A DNA stretch of 64,000 bases from Roseiarcus sp963829505. Its GTDB lineage: Bacteria > Pseudomonadota > Alphaproteobacteria > Rhizobiales > Beijerinckiaceae. The notes beneath the pieces were generated by a model that saw nothing but the letters and a program-made list of their open reading frames with translations, searched no databases and was not told the origin of the DNA. Positions within the stretch are counted from its first letter, which is position 1. Every line of letters begins with the position of its first letter. Shown here in pieces: positions 8,418-16,103 of the stretch. The position numbers and the translations under genes are program-made. Where the stretch lies: NCBI GenBank assembly GCA_963829505.1, contig CAWHIL010000003.1, positions 124,001 through 188,000 of the forward strand. The letters run 5' to 3'.

Positions 8418-9260
8418 ATGACCCATTCCGTTTCCCACGCTCCGACCCTCGACACTGTCGTTTCGGCCCACGCGGCGTTGCGTGCGAAGCGTCCGCTCGT
8501 GCAGGCGCTGACCAACGTCGTCTCGACCAATTTCGTCGCCAACGTGCTGCTCGCGGCCGGCGCGGCCCCGGCGATGGTCGACAACCCGGAGGAAGCGGCG
8601 CTGTTCGCCGGCGTCGCGGATGCGGTGCTCGTCAACCTCGGCACGCCGACGGCCGCCCAGGTCACGTCGATGCGGCTCGCGGCCGAAGCGGCGCACAAGA
8701 GCGGCAAGCCCTGGGTTCTCGACCCGATCGCCGCCGGCGGCCTGCCATGGCGCGGCGCCGTCGCCGCCGAACTCCTCGCGTTCAAGCCGTCGATCATCCG
8801 CGGCAACGCCTCCGAGATCATCGGGCTTGCGGGCCTCGGCGGAGGCGGGCGCGGCGTCGACTCCTCGGCCGATCCTCACGCCGCCGTCCCGGCCGCCGTC
8901 GATCTCCTCGCCCATGCCGCGGCGGTCTCGGCGTCGGGCGCGATCGATCACGCGGTCGGGCGGATCGGCGCCAAGCCTGTGCTCGTGCGCATCGGCGGCG
9001 GCAGCGTGCTGCTGACGCGGGTGACGGCGACAGGCTGCGCGCTCGGCGCGCTCGCGGCGGCTTACGCCTCCGTCGCCCCCGACGCGCTTGCCGGGCTCGT
9101 GGCGGCGCATGTCCATTTCGCTGTCGCAGCCGAGCTTGCGGCGACGAACGCCGCGGGCCCGGGCAGCTTCGCCGCTTCCTTCATCGACGCGCTCGACTCG
9201 GTCGACGAACTTGCGCTGCGCGAAAGGGCGAAGCTCGAGCCGGCCGTCGCCGCCGCCTGA
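8418..9260 (+). CDS. thiM: Hydroxyethylthiazole kinase ThiM
   Basis: ThiM phosphorylates 4-methyl-5-(2-hydroxyethyl)thiazole, salvaging the thiazole half of thiamine. The 280-residue length is normal. Signature stretches are ALTNVVSTNFVANVLLAAGA near residue 30, MVDNPEEA, LDPIAAGG, IRGNASEI and the ATP-binding loop TATGCALGALAAAY, whose Cys is the conserved residue of the family. The ATG was chosen where similarity begins; the frame is open further upstream. I looked for a TPP riboswitch in the 110-bp leader and saw none. The gene is convergent with the metallo-hydrolase four bases downstream. Confidence 0.95.
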   Translation: MTHSVSHAPTLDTVVSAHAALRAKRPLVQALTNVVSTNFVANVLLAAGAAPAMVDNPEEAALFAGVADAVLVNLGTPTAAQVTSMRLAAEAAHKSGKPWVLDPIAAGGLPWRGAVAAELLAFKPSIIRGNASEIIGLAGLGGGGRGVDSSADPHAAVPAAVDLLAHAAAVSASGAIDHAVGRIGAKPVLVRIGGGSVLLTRVTATGCALGALAAAYASVAPDALAGLVAAHVHFAVAAELAATNAAGPGSFAASFIDALDSVDELALRERAKLEPAVAAA

Positions 9261-9264
9261 AGGG

Positions 9265-10083
9265 CTATCCGCGACAGGCCGCAAGCTCGGCTGGGTCGTG
9301 CGAGCAGACGAGCCGCACTTCGTCGCCGTGACGGGAGGCAAGCTCGCGCAACCGCTTCCGGTTGGCGAGCCGCGTCGTCCGGTCGGCGTTCATGATCGAC
9401 TCGTACGCCGAAATCCCCATCGGCGTGCGGCCGAGACCGGGGTCGATTTCCGACCGGTGGAAATAGGCGTCGCCGCAATGCAGGAGCCAGCCCGCTTCGG
9501 TCTTGACCGCCACGCCGCAATGGCCACGGGTGTGGCCGGGGAGGGGGATGAGCAGGACGTCGTCGCGGGTTGCGGCGAGCGCGCGGACGCTCGCGAAACC
9601 GAACCAGACGTCGCCGCCCGCCTCGATCGGGTCCCAGTTGGCGACGGCCTCGAGCTGCGCGCGGCGGTAGCGCTCGCGCTCGCGCCAGTCGGGCGCCTTG
9701 GTCGCGCGCAGTTCCGTGGCGTGGACATGGACGATCGCGTCCGGGAAATCGGCGAGACCGCCGGCGTGGTCGAGGTCGAGGTGGGTCGGCACGATGTGAC
9801 GGACGTCGTCGATGCGAAAGCCGAGATCGGCGACTTGCCGCAGCGCCGTCTCGGCCACGTCCAGCCGCGGCTGCGTGAGCGTCGTGAACAGGCGTCCGAG
9901 CCGGCTCGGGTCGGCCACGTCCTCGACCCCCAGTCCGCTGTCGATGAGGATCAGGCCGTCGGCGCTCTCGACAAGCAGGCAGTGGCAGCACACCGGCGCG
10001 GCCGCCCACGGCCCGCCCTTCCCGCCGAAGAGGGCGCCGCCGCGCGGGCACATGGTTCCGCAGTTGAGATGGTGAATGCGCAT
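9265..10083 (-). CDS. MBL-fold metallo-hydrolase (lactonase-like)
   Basis: The protein has 272 residues and a metallo-beta-lactamase fold. The metal-binding signature is THLDLDHAGG near residue 105, with later ligands in LPGHTRGHCGV and LLHCGDAYFH and a C-terminal VCSHDP His. The N-terminal MRIHHLNCGTMCP is typical of a group that includes N-acyl-homoserine lactone lactonases and related hydrolases. The substrate cannot be read from the sequence. The ATG of MRIHHLN was preferred to a longer open frame of low-quality sequence upstream. It is convergent with thiM. Confidence 0.85.
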   Translation of the reverse strand: MRIHHLNCGTMCPRGGALFGGKGGPWAAAPVCCHCLLVESADGLILIDSGLGVEDVADPSRLGRLFTTLTQPRLDVAETALRQVADLGFRIDDVRHIVPTHLDLDHAGGLADFPDAIVHVHATELRATKAPDWRERERYRRAQLEAVANWDPIEAGGDVWFGFASVRALAATRDDVLLIPLPGHTRGHCGVAVKTEAGWLLHCGDAYFHRSEIDPGLGRTPMGISAYESIMNADRTTRLANRKRLRELASRHGDEVRLVCSHDPAELAACRG

Positions 10084-10203
10084 GTGCGGGGCTCTATACC
10101 GCCAGCCGTCGTGGGGAGCCAATCGGCGCCTTCCCGTGCTCCGGGAACCAAGTTCGGGCTCGGCGGTTTTGGCTCGGGGAGACAAGCTCGAAAGGGAAGC
10201 AGC

Positions 10204-10399
10204 ATGCCTAAGGAATCGCACACCAAGGCCGCCGAACATCACGAGACCGCGGCGAGGAGTCACAGGACCGCCGCCGAGCATCATGGCCGCGGCGAGCACG
10301 AGAAAGGTCGGGAAGAGTTCGACGAAGGCTCACGGCCATTCGAAGACCGCGCACGAGCATTCCGAGCGGGCGCACGGCACGAGCACGAAGGCCAAATAG
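10204..10399 (+). pseudogene. Small His/Ala-rich protein, frameshifted
   Basis: The gene starts MPKESHTKAAEHHETAARSH and continues through HHGRGEHEKG. After about residue 36 the expected repetitive His/Ser/Ala/Lys pattern moves to the next frame (TKAHGHSKTAHEHSERAHG) and ends TSTKAK at a TAG. Removing one base around 10305-10315 joins the two halves into a 64-residue protein of even composition. Similar small His-rich proteins of unknown function are common in these bacteria. AAGGGAAGC precedes the ATG. The shift is either a sequencing error or a real single-base insertion. Confidence 0.65.
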
Positions 10400-10605
10400 C
10401 GCAGCACGCCGACAGTCACGCAAAGGGCGGCCGGGGCGGGTCCCCGGCCTGACCGTTTCGGTCGTGATCAGGGCCCGACGAGGGCGATCATCAGACTCGG
10501 CGGAAGCCGCGGTTTGCGGTAGGCTCCGTCGTCCCGTCCGATCCCGCGACGGGCTTCGAGGCCGGCGGCGATGGCGAGCGGCGCGCCAGGCGTTACATCG
10601 ACCAG

Positions 10606-11757
10606 ATGCAGAGCGCGCCGGCGATCGCGGGCGTGCCGACGTCGCTCGCCGCATTCGTCGGCTGGGCGACTGAGGGTCCCGAGAACGCCCCCGGGCTTGT
10701 CGCGAGCTTCGCCGAATTCGAGCAGCTCTACGGCGGCCTCTCGCTAGGCTCGCTCATGAGCTACGCGGTCATGCAGTTCTTCGAGAACGGCGGTGGAGAG
10801 GCCTATATCGTGCGGCTCACGCCCGGGCCGAGCGGCGAAGGCCCGCCGGGCGGGACCGCCTTTCACGAGGCGCTCAACGCCGACGGCTCGCAAGTCGGCG
10901 CGAACGGCGCGCCGGTCGGCGTCCGGCTGCTCGATCTCGTCGCCCGCTTCAACCTGCTCTGCGTTCCGGGCGAGAGCGACCCTGTCACGATCGGCGATCT
11001 CGAGGCCTACGTCCGCGACCGGCGCGCATTCCTGATCGCGGACTGTCAGCGCACCGACAGCGTCGCGACGCTGACCGCGCTCGCGTTCCGGTCGTCGGCG
11101 CTGTTCGGCGCCGACGCGATCAATGCGGCCTTGTACTTTCCATGGGTCGAGGCTCCCGACCCGCTCAACGCCAACCAGCCGACCGCGTATCCGCCATGCG
11201 GGTTCGTAGCGGGAATTTACGCTGCGACCGATGCTTCGCGCGGCGTCTGGAAGGCGCCCGCCGGACCGGAGACGGGCCTCGCCGGCGCCTCCGGCCTCGT
11301 GGTCGCGCTGACGAATACGGACAACGCCGCCCTGAACGCCGGCGCCGTCAATTGCCTGCGCACGCTCGCGCAAGTCGGCACGGTCGTGTGGGGCGCGCGG
11401 ACGCTCGCCGGCAGCGATTCGGGCGCATCCGAATGGAAGTACGTTCCCGTCCGCCGCCTCGCGCTCTTCATTGAGGCGAGCCTTTATCAGGGCCTGCAGT
11501 GGACCGTGTTCGAGCCGAACGGTCCGGCGCTCTGGGCGAGGGTCCGCGCGAGCGTCGGGGCCTTCCTGCAATCGCTGTTCGTCCAGGGCGCTTTTCAGGG
11601 CGCCGCGCCCAACGAGGCCTACTTCGTCAAATGCGGTCTCGACACCATGACGCAAAGCGATATCGACAACGGGACGCTGATCATCGAGGTCGGCGTCGCT
11701 CCGCTCGAACCCGCCGAGTTCGTCGTCATCCAGATCCAGGAAACGCTCGGTCCCTGA
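10606..11757 (+). CDS. Contractile tail sheath family protein, N-terminus frameshifted
   Basis: The 383 residues resemble sheath subunits of phage tails and extracellular contractile injection systems. N-terminal AGVPTSLAAFVGWATEGPEN and FENGGGEAYIVRL are typical of the sheath start. The C-terminal half holds the conserved domain, with KYVPVRRLALFIEASLYQGL, FEPNGPALWARVRASVGAFL and a final EFVVIQIQETLG. The expected first residues (MASGAPGV, then YIDQMQ) are found at 10571, but a base is missing around 10594, so the open frame begins at an internal Met. Corrected, the protein would have 395 residues. No tube, baseplate, spike or ATPase genes lie nearby. It is an orphan, possibly a relic. Confidence 0.75.
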   Translation: MQSAPAIAGVPTSLAAFVGWATEGPENAPGLVASFAEFEQLYGGLSLGSLMSYAVMQFFENGGGEAYIVRLTPGPSGEGPPGGTAFHEALNADGSQVGANGAPVGVRLLDLVARFNLLCVPGESDPVTIGDLEAYVRDRRAFLIADCQRTDSVATLTALAFRSSALFGADAINAALYFPWVEAPDPLNANQPTAYPPCGFVAGIYAATDASRGVWKAPAGPETGLAGASGLVVALTNTDNAALNAGAVNCLRTLAQVGTVVWGARTLAGSDSGASEWKYVPVRRLALFIEASLYQGLQWTVFEPNGPALWARVRASVGAFLQSLFVQGAFQGAAPNEAYFVKCGLDTMTQSDIDNGTLIIEVGVAPLEPAEFVVIQIQETLGP

Positions 11758-11800
11758 TCAGGCGGGCGATGCTTGGCCCGGCGCGAACGGCCGCGTCCCA

Positions 11801-14800
11801 TCACTGAAAGTTGCGTCCGCCCGGCATCGCTTTGCGGACCTCGGCCGTTTCGAGCGGCAGGCTCGGGGCTTTAAGCGGATCGTCGAGCCGTGGAGGCGCA
11901 GCGAAGCGGTTCCCCTGGCGCTTCTGAGCCATCGTCATCTGCGGACGCTTGACCTCGTCGGCCCTGGCGCGCGCGTCGATCGTCCCGCCCGCTTCCGACA
12001 GAAGTCCGAGCATCGGCGTCAGGTCCTCCATGCGCTCGGCGACGACATGGATGACGCTCTGCTCGTTTTGCAGCTTGCCGGTGACGGCGACGAAGCGCGC
12101 GCCGAGTACGATGGCGCGCAGGCGCTCGAACGCCTTCGGCCAGACGATCACGTTGGCGACGCCCGCCTCGTCCTCGAGGGTCATGAAGATAACGCCCTTG
12201 GCGGTGCCGGGCCGCTGGCGCACAAGCACGAGTCCTGCAACCGTCACGCGCGCGCCGCTCTTTGCTTCAGGCAGCGCGTCGGAGCGAAGTATGCCGCGCG
12301 CGTCGAGGCGAGCGCGCATGAACGAGGTCGGATGGGCTTTGAGCGACAGAGACAGGCGGCGATAGTCCTCGACCACATGCGCGCCGAGCGGCATCGGAGG
12401 CAACCGGGCGTCGGGCTCGGCGTCGCGCTCCGGCCGCGATGCGGCGAAGAGCGGCAGGGCGTCCTGGTCGCCGACCCGGTCGAGCCCGCGCACCGCCCAA
12501 AGCGCCTCGCGCCGGTCGAGGCCGAGCGAGCGGAAGGCGTCCGCGTCGGCGAGCTTCTCCAGCGCGGCGGGGGAGAGGCCGCTTCTCAGCCAAAGATCGC
12601 GCACCGAGTCGTAGCCGTGCGCGCGGCGCCCGACGAGCGCGCGCATGTCGTCCTCCCTGGCGCCGACGATCTGGCGCAAGCCGAGGCGAACGGCGTGCGT
12701 CGTGCGAATGTCTCCGGCCATGGAGGCATGGCGGAGGTGGATGGCGTGCTTCCCCTCACCCCGACCCTCTCCCGCAAGCGGGAGAGGGAGTTCCTCCAGC
12801 GTGCAGTCCCAGTCGGAATGGTTCACGTCGACTTCGCGCACTTCGACCCCATGCTCGCGTGCGTCGCGCACGAGCTGAGCGGGGGCATAGAAGCCGAGCG
12901 GCTGTGAGTTGAGCATGGCGGCCGCGAAGACGTCCGGATAACGGCACTTCAGCCAGCACGAGGCGTAGACGAGGAGCGCGAAGCTCGCCGCGTGGCTCTC
13001 GGGAAAGCCGTATTCCCCAAAACCCTCGATCTGGCGGAAGCAGCGCTCGGCGAATTCGCGGTCGTAGCCCTTGGCCGCCATCCCCTCGACCATCTTGTCC
13101 TGAAAGGTCTGGATCGTGCCGACCCGGCGGAAGGTCGCCATGGCGCGCCGGAGCCTGTCGGCTTCGGCCGGCGTGAAGCCGGCCGCGACAATGGCGATCT
13201 TCATCGCCTGCTCCTGGAAGAGCGGCACGCCAAGCGTTTTCTTGAGCACCGCCTCGAGCTCGAGCGATGGATAGACGACGTCCTCGAGCCCCTGTCTCCG
13301 GCGCAGGTACGGATGCACCATGTCGCCCTGGATGGGGCCAGGACGCACGATCGCGACCTCGATGACGAGATCGTAGAAGCACGCGGGCCTCAGCCGCGGC
13401 AGCATCGACATCTGTGCGCGGCTCTCGATCTGGAACACGCCGATCGTGTCGGCGCGCTGGATCATGGCATAGACTTCAGGCGCCTCGGCGGGGATGGAGG
13501 CGAGCGACAGCCTCTCGCCATAGCGCGACTTCAGGAGGGTGAGACCCTTCGCGAGCGCGGTCAGCATGCCGAGCGCCAGCACGTCGATCTTGAGGAGGCC
13601 GAGCGCATCGAGGTCGTCCTTGTCCCATTCGATGGTGGTGCGGTCCTCCATCGCGGCGTTGAGGATCGGCGCGACCTCGTCGAGCCGGTCGCTCGTGATG
13701 ACGAAGCCGCCGCTGTGCTGGGTGAGATGGCGCGGAAATCCGGCAAGCTCGTTCGCCATCTCAAGCGCCAGCGCAAGCTGCGGGTCGGCCGGATCGAGGC
13801 CGGCCGCGCGCGCCTCACTTCCGCCGACCGGCGTCGTCCCGTGGCCCCAGGCGGTGCCGTTCAGCGCCGTGATCACGTCGTCGGAGAGGCCGAAGACCTT
13901 GGCCGTCTCGCGGATCGCCGAGCGGGTGCGATAGGTGGTGACAGCCGCGGCGAGCCCGGCGCGCTCGCGTCCGTAGCGCTGGTAGATGTACTGGATCACC
14001 TCCTCGCGCCGCTCGTGCTCGAAATCGACGTCGATATCGGGCGGCTCGTTGCGTTCGGGCGAGATAAAGCGCTCGAACAGGAGGTCGAAGCGCGCCGGAT
14101 CGACCTCGGTGATCCCGAGGCAGAAGCAGACGGCGGAATTCGCGGCCGAGCCGCGGCCCTGACACAGGATGCCGCGCGAGCGGGCGAAGCGCACGATGTC
14201 GTGCACGGTGAGGAAGTAGGGCGCATAGTTCAGCGCCGCGACGAGGGCGAGTTCGTGGGTCAGCGCTTCGCTCACCCGTTCGGGAACGCCCGAGGGGTAG
14301 CGCGCCCTCGCGCCCTCCCGGGCGAAGGCTTCGAGCGCCGCCTGCGGCGTTTCGTAACCCTCGCGCAATTCTTCCGGATAGCGATGCGCAAGCTCGTCGA
14401 GGCTGAAAGCAAGACCGTCGAGGAAGCGGACCGTCTCCGCGATCGCCTCCGGCGTCTCCGCGAACAGGCGCGCCATCTCGCGCGGGCTCTTCAGATGCCG
14501 CTCGGCGTTGGCGAGCGTCAGCAGGCCTGCTCTTTCGAGCGTCACGCCTTCGCGGATGCAGGCCACGACGTCGGCGAGCGCGCGCCTTTCGGGCGCGTGC
14601 ATAAGCGCTTCGTTGGTCGCAATGAGCGGGCGTCCGAGCGCTTTCGCGAGCCGCGCCCGCTGGGCGAGCGCGCCGCGCATGTCCTCGCCATAGGTCAGGC
14701 TCGCGCCGATCCACAGGCGCTCGCCGAAGGCCTCGCGGAGGCGGGCGAGCGCCTTGCCCTCACCCCAACTTCTCTCTCGCTCGCGGGAGAGGGGCGCAAC

Positions 14801-15283
14801 CCTTCTCCCGCTTGCGGGAGAAGGGCCTGTCCCCGGGCGAAGTGATGTCGCCGCAGGCGACGGATGAGAGGAAACTGGCGGCAGCGCCACGACCTGCAAT
14901 CCTTCGCCGCCCTCGAGCGCGTCCTCGATCCGCAAATGGCACTCGCCCTTGGGGGCGCGCAGGTTGCCTGCGGTGAGGATGCGGCAGAGGCGGCCGTAAG
15001 ATCCGCGGTCCCTCGGATAGGCGAGGAGGTCCGGGGTTCCGTCGTCGAAGGCGAGACGCGCGCCGCAGACGACGCGCGTCAGCCCCATCGCAGCCTTGTT
15101 CTCGCGGGCGAACACATGCGCCCGCACGACGCCAGCCAGGGTGTTGCGGTCGGCGACGCCGATCCCCGCGTAGCCGAACTCGGCCGCCCGCGCGACCATC
15201 TCCTCCGGATGCGAGGCCCCGCGCAGAAAAGAGAAGTTCGTCGCCGTTGCAAGTTCTGCGAAGCGGGACTCAAGCCGGATCAC
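11801..15283 (-). CDS. dnaE2: Error-prone DNA polymerase DnaE2 (ImuC) with two repeat-derived insertions
   Basis: DnaE2 is the C-family polymerase of the SOS mutasome and extends across lesions with ImuA and ImuB. The PHP domain begins ELATATNFSFLRGASHPEEM. The polymerase core carries GRGSAANSAVCFCLGITEVDP and ERNEPPDIDVDFEHERREEV, whose aspartates belong to the active site. The C-terminus has an OB-type region (GARVTVAGLVLVRQRPGTAKG) and ends AMPGGRNFQ. At 1160 residues it is longer than the ~1080 usual. The extra length is two stretches encoded by palindromic repeats: SRERERSWGEGK (repeat 14757-14836) and LPLPLAGEGRGEGK (12751-12790). Neither interrupts a core motif. An upstream LexA box indicates SOS control. 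Confidence 0.97.
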   Translation of the reverse strand: MIRLESRFAELATATNFSFLRGASHPEEMVARAAEFGYAGIGVADRNTLAGVVRAHVFARENKAAMGLTRVVCGARLAFDDGTPDLLAYPRDRGSYGRLCRILTAGNLRAPKGECHLRIEDALEGGEGLQVVALPPVSSHPSPAATSLRPGTGPSPASGRRVAPLSRERERSWGEGKALARLREAFGERLWIGASLTYGEDMRGALAQRARLAKALGRPLIATNEALMHAPERRALADVVACIREGVTLERAGLLTLANAERHLKSPREMARLFAETPEAIAETVRFLDGLAFSLDELAHRYPEELREGYETPQAALEAFAREGARARYPSGVPERVSEALTHELALVAALNYAPYFLTVHDIVRFARSRGILCQGRGSAANSAVCFCLGITEVDPARFDLLFERFISPERNEPPDIDVDFEHERREEVIQYIYQRYGRERAGLAAAVTTYRTRSAIRETAKVFGLSDDVITALNGTAWGHGTTPVGGSEARAAGLDPADPQLALALEMANELAGFPRHLTQHSGGFVITSDRLDEVAPILNAAMEDRTTIEWDKDDLDALGLLKIDVLALGMLTALAKGLTLLKSRYGERLSLASIPAEAPEVYAMIQRADTIGVFQIESRAQMSMLPRLRPACFYDLVIEVAIVRPGPIQGDMVHPYLRRRQGLEDVVYPSLELEAVLKKTLGVPLFQEQAMKIAIVAAGFTPAEADRLRRAMATFRRVGTIQTFQDKMVEGMAAKGYDREFAERCFRQIEGFGEYGFPESHAASFALLVYASCWLKCRYPDVFAAAMLNSQPLGFYAPAQLVRDAREHGVEVREVDVNHSDWDCTLEELPLPLAGEGRGEGKHAIHLRHASMAGDIRTTHAVRLGLRQIVGAREDDMRALVGRRAHGYDSVRDLWLRSGLSPAALEKLADADAFRSLGLDRREALWAVRGLDRVGDQDALPLFAASRPERDAEPDARLPPMPLGAHVVEDYRRLSLSLKAHPTSFMRARLDARGILRSDALPEAKSGARVTVAGLVLVRQRPGTAKGVIFMTLEDEAGVANVIVWPKAFERLRAIVLGARFVAVTGKLQNEQSVIHVVAERMEDLTPMLGLLSEAGGTIDARARADEVKRPQMTMAQKRQGNRFAAPPRLDDPLKAPSLPLETAEVRKAMPGGRNFQ
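12751..12790. repeat. Palindromic repeat inside dnaE2 (C-terminal half)
   Basis: The stretch reads CCCTCACCCCGACCCTCTCC followed by the palindrome CTCCCGCAAGCGGGAG. It matches the intergenic repeat at 29.6 kb and 63.5 kb. Here it is translated in frame as LPLPLAGEGRGEG, between two well-conserved polymerase segments. Confidence 0.8.
14757..14836. repeat. Double palindromic repeat inside dnaE2 (N-terminal half)
   Basis: Two adjoining hairpins, CTCTCGCTCGCGGGAGAG and CTTCTCCCGCTTGCGGGAG, lie in frame within the PHP-domain coding region. They encode about 40 low-complexity residues (PSPASGRR, SRERERSWGEGKAL). The rest of the polymerase reads through unbroken. Confidence 0.8.
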
Positions 15284-15291
15284 AGCAACTT

Positions 15292-15440
15292 GCCCTCATC
15301 AGCGCGCCTTCTCCCCCGGGCCGCGCTTGCGCGCTTCCTGGGCGCAGGCTCTCGCGGGAGAAGGCGCCGGATGAGGGGCGTGAGGCGCGCTGACGCGCGA
15401 CCCCTCACCCCCGACCCCTCTCCCGAAAGGGGAGAGGGGA
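15292..15440. repeat. Palindromic repeats in the dnaE2 leader
   Basis: Two repeat pairs (CTTCTCCCCCGGGCCGCGC facing CTCGCGGGAGAAGGCGCC; then CCCTCACCCCCGACCCCTCT with CCCGAAAGGGGAGAGGGG) fill the space between the dnaE2 start and its LexA box. They lengthen the 5' leader to about 250 bases. The family also occurs inside the gene. Confidence 0.75.
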
Positions 15441-15529
15441 GCATGGCGGAAATTCTTGCGCCTTCATTGTTGCATTCCATTCCAGAGCCGAAGATGCGCC
15501 AGAGGCTAAAAGCGCTTCGATCTATGTTC

Positions 15530-15544
15530 GTTCATTTTTTGTTC
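15530..15544 (-). promoter_or_regulatory. LexA box upstream of dnaE2
   Basis: GTTCATTTTTTGTTC is a perfect match to the alphaproteobacterial LexA operator GTTC-N7-GTTC. Reading toward dnaE2, a TTGACT hexamer at 15570-15575 lies upstream of the box as a possible -35 element. The 12-base spacing between TGATCC and GAGTCAA here is identical in the imuA promoter. The site lies about 250 bases before the dnaE2 start codon. Confidence 0.85.
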
Positions 15545-15570
15545 TATCTTTGATCCGGCCTTCGCACAGA

Positions 15571-15655
15571 GTCAAGGCTGAAACGTCGTCAAGGCTGAAA
15601 CATCGTCAAGGCTCAAACGTCGTCAAGGCTCAAACGTCGTCAAGGCTCAAACGTC
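15571..15655. repeat. Five tandem copies of a 17-bp repeat
   Basis: Five uninterrupted units of GTCAAGGCTCAAACGTC, with G or A substitutions in the first two, lie next to the dnaE2 SOS promoter. Read on the minus strand each unit contains TTGAC, so the array gives a -35-like hexamer every 17 bases. There are no spacers, so it is not a CRISPR array. Confidence 0.9.
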
Positions 15656-15663
15656 GCCGTCGT

Positions 15664-15759
15664 TCATGGCGTAATCGCGCTGAGGATGGCGACGGCGATC
15701 GCGACCGCGAGGGCGGCCACGATCAGCCCGCCGGCCAGCGCGAGATGGGAGGGATCCAT
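15664..15759 (-). CDS. 31-residue membrane protein
   Basis: A very short frame encodes MDPSHLALAGG followed by one strongly hydrophobic helix (LIVAALAVAIAVAILSAI), ending TP. GTGAGGCA lies before the ATG as a possible ribosome binding site. It is one transmembrane segment with almost no soluble part. It lies just downstream of another tiny membrane protein on the same strand, so the two may be cotranscribed. No function can be assigned. The existence of the protein is an inference from its composition and position. Confidence 0.45.
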   Translation of the reverse strand: MDPSHLALAGGLIVAALAVAIAVAILSAITP

Positions 15760-15825
15760 GCATATGCCTCACGCCTGCTCAGCTTTGCGGATCGACGATC
15801 GGACCCGCGCCGGCCGTCCGAAACT

Positions 15826-15999
15826 TTAGACCGTGTGCACGCCGCCCAACACTCCGAGCAGCCACAGTACGATCAGGACCACGATCACGAGTCCGAGCGC
15901 GCCGCCAATGCCCGGCCCGCCGTAGCCGCGATATCCGTAATAGCCGCCGCCGCCGCCAAGCAGGATGATGATCAGAAGAATGATGAGGATCGTCGTCAT
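15826..15999 (-). CDS. DUF3309-type small membrane protein
   Basis: A 57-residue protein starts MTTILIIILLI-like (two adjacent hydrophobic runs) and has a glycine/tyrosine hinge (GGGGGYYGYRGYGG). A second helix follows (LGLVIVVLIVLWLLGVL). This layout is characteristic of the DUF3309 family of tiny inner membrane proteins found across alphaproteobacteria. GGAGACAGG precedes the ATG. Its function is unknown. The 31-residue protein follows 66 bases downstream on the same strand. Confidence 0.85.
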   Translation of the reverse strand: MTTILIILLIIILLGGGGGYYGYRGYGGPGIGGALGLVIVVLIVLWLLGVLGGVHTV

Positions 16000-16103
16000 G
16001 GGGCCTGTCTCCTTTTCCCCCCGAAGCGACCTCGGGTCGCCGCTAGAGAACGCGGTTCACCCGCCCGCGTTCCATTCATGAGGCGCGGCGGGCCTGGAAG
16101 GCG

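Noticed and set aside
10571..11757. Prophage
   Set aside because: Only a sheath gene is present. No integrase, capsid, portal, terminase, lysis or other tail genes lie in the surroundings.
12992..14845. 617-codon plus-strand frame opposite dnaE2
   Set aside because: It is the antisense of conserved polymerase motifs, and its translation has no recognisable domain.
15571..15655. CRISPR-like short repeats
   Set aside because: The 17-bp units abut directly with no spacers, so it is a simple tandem repeat.
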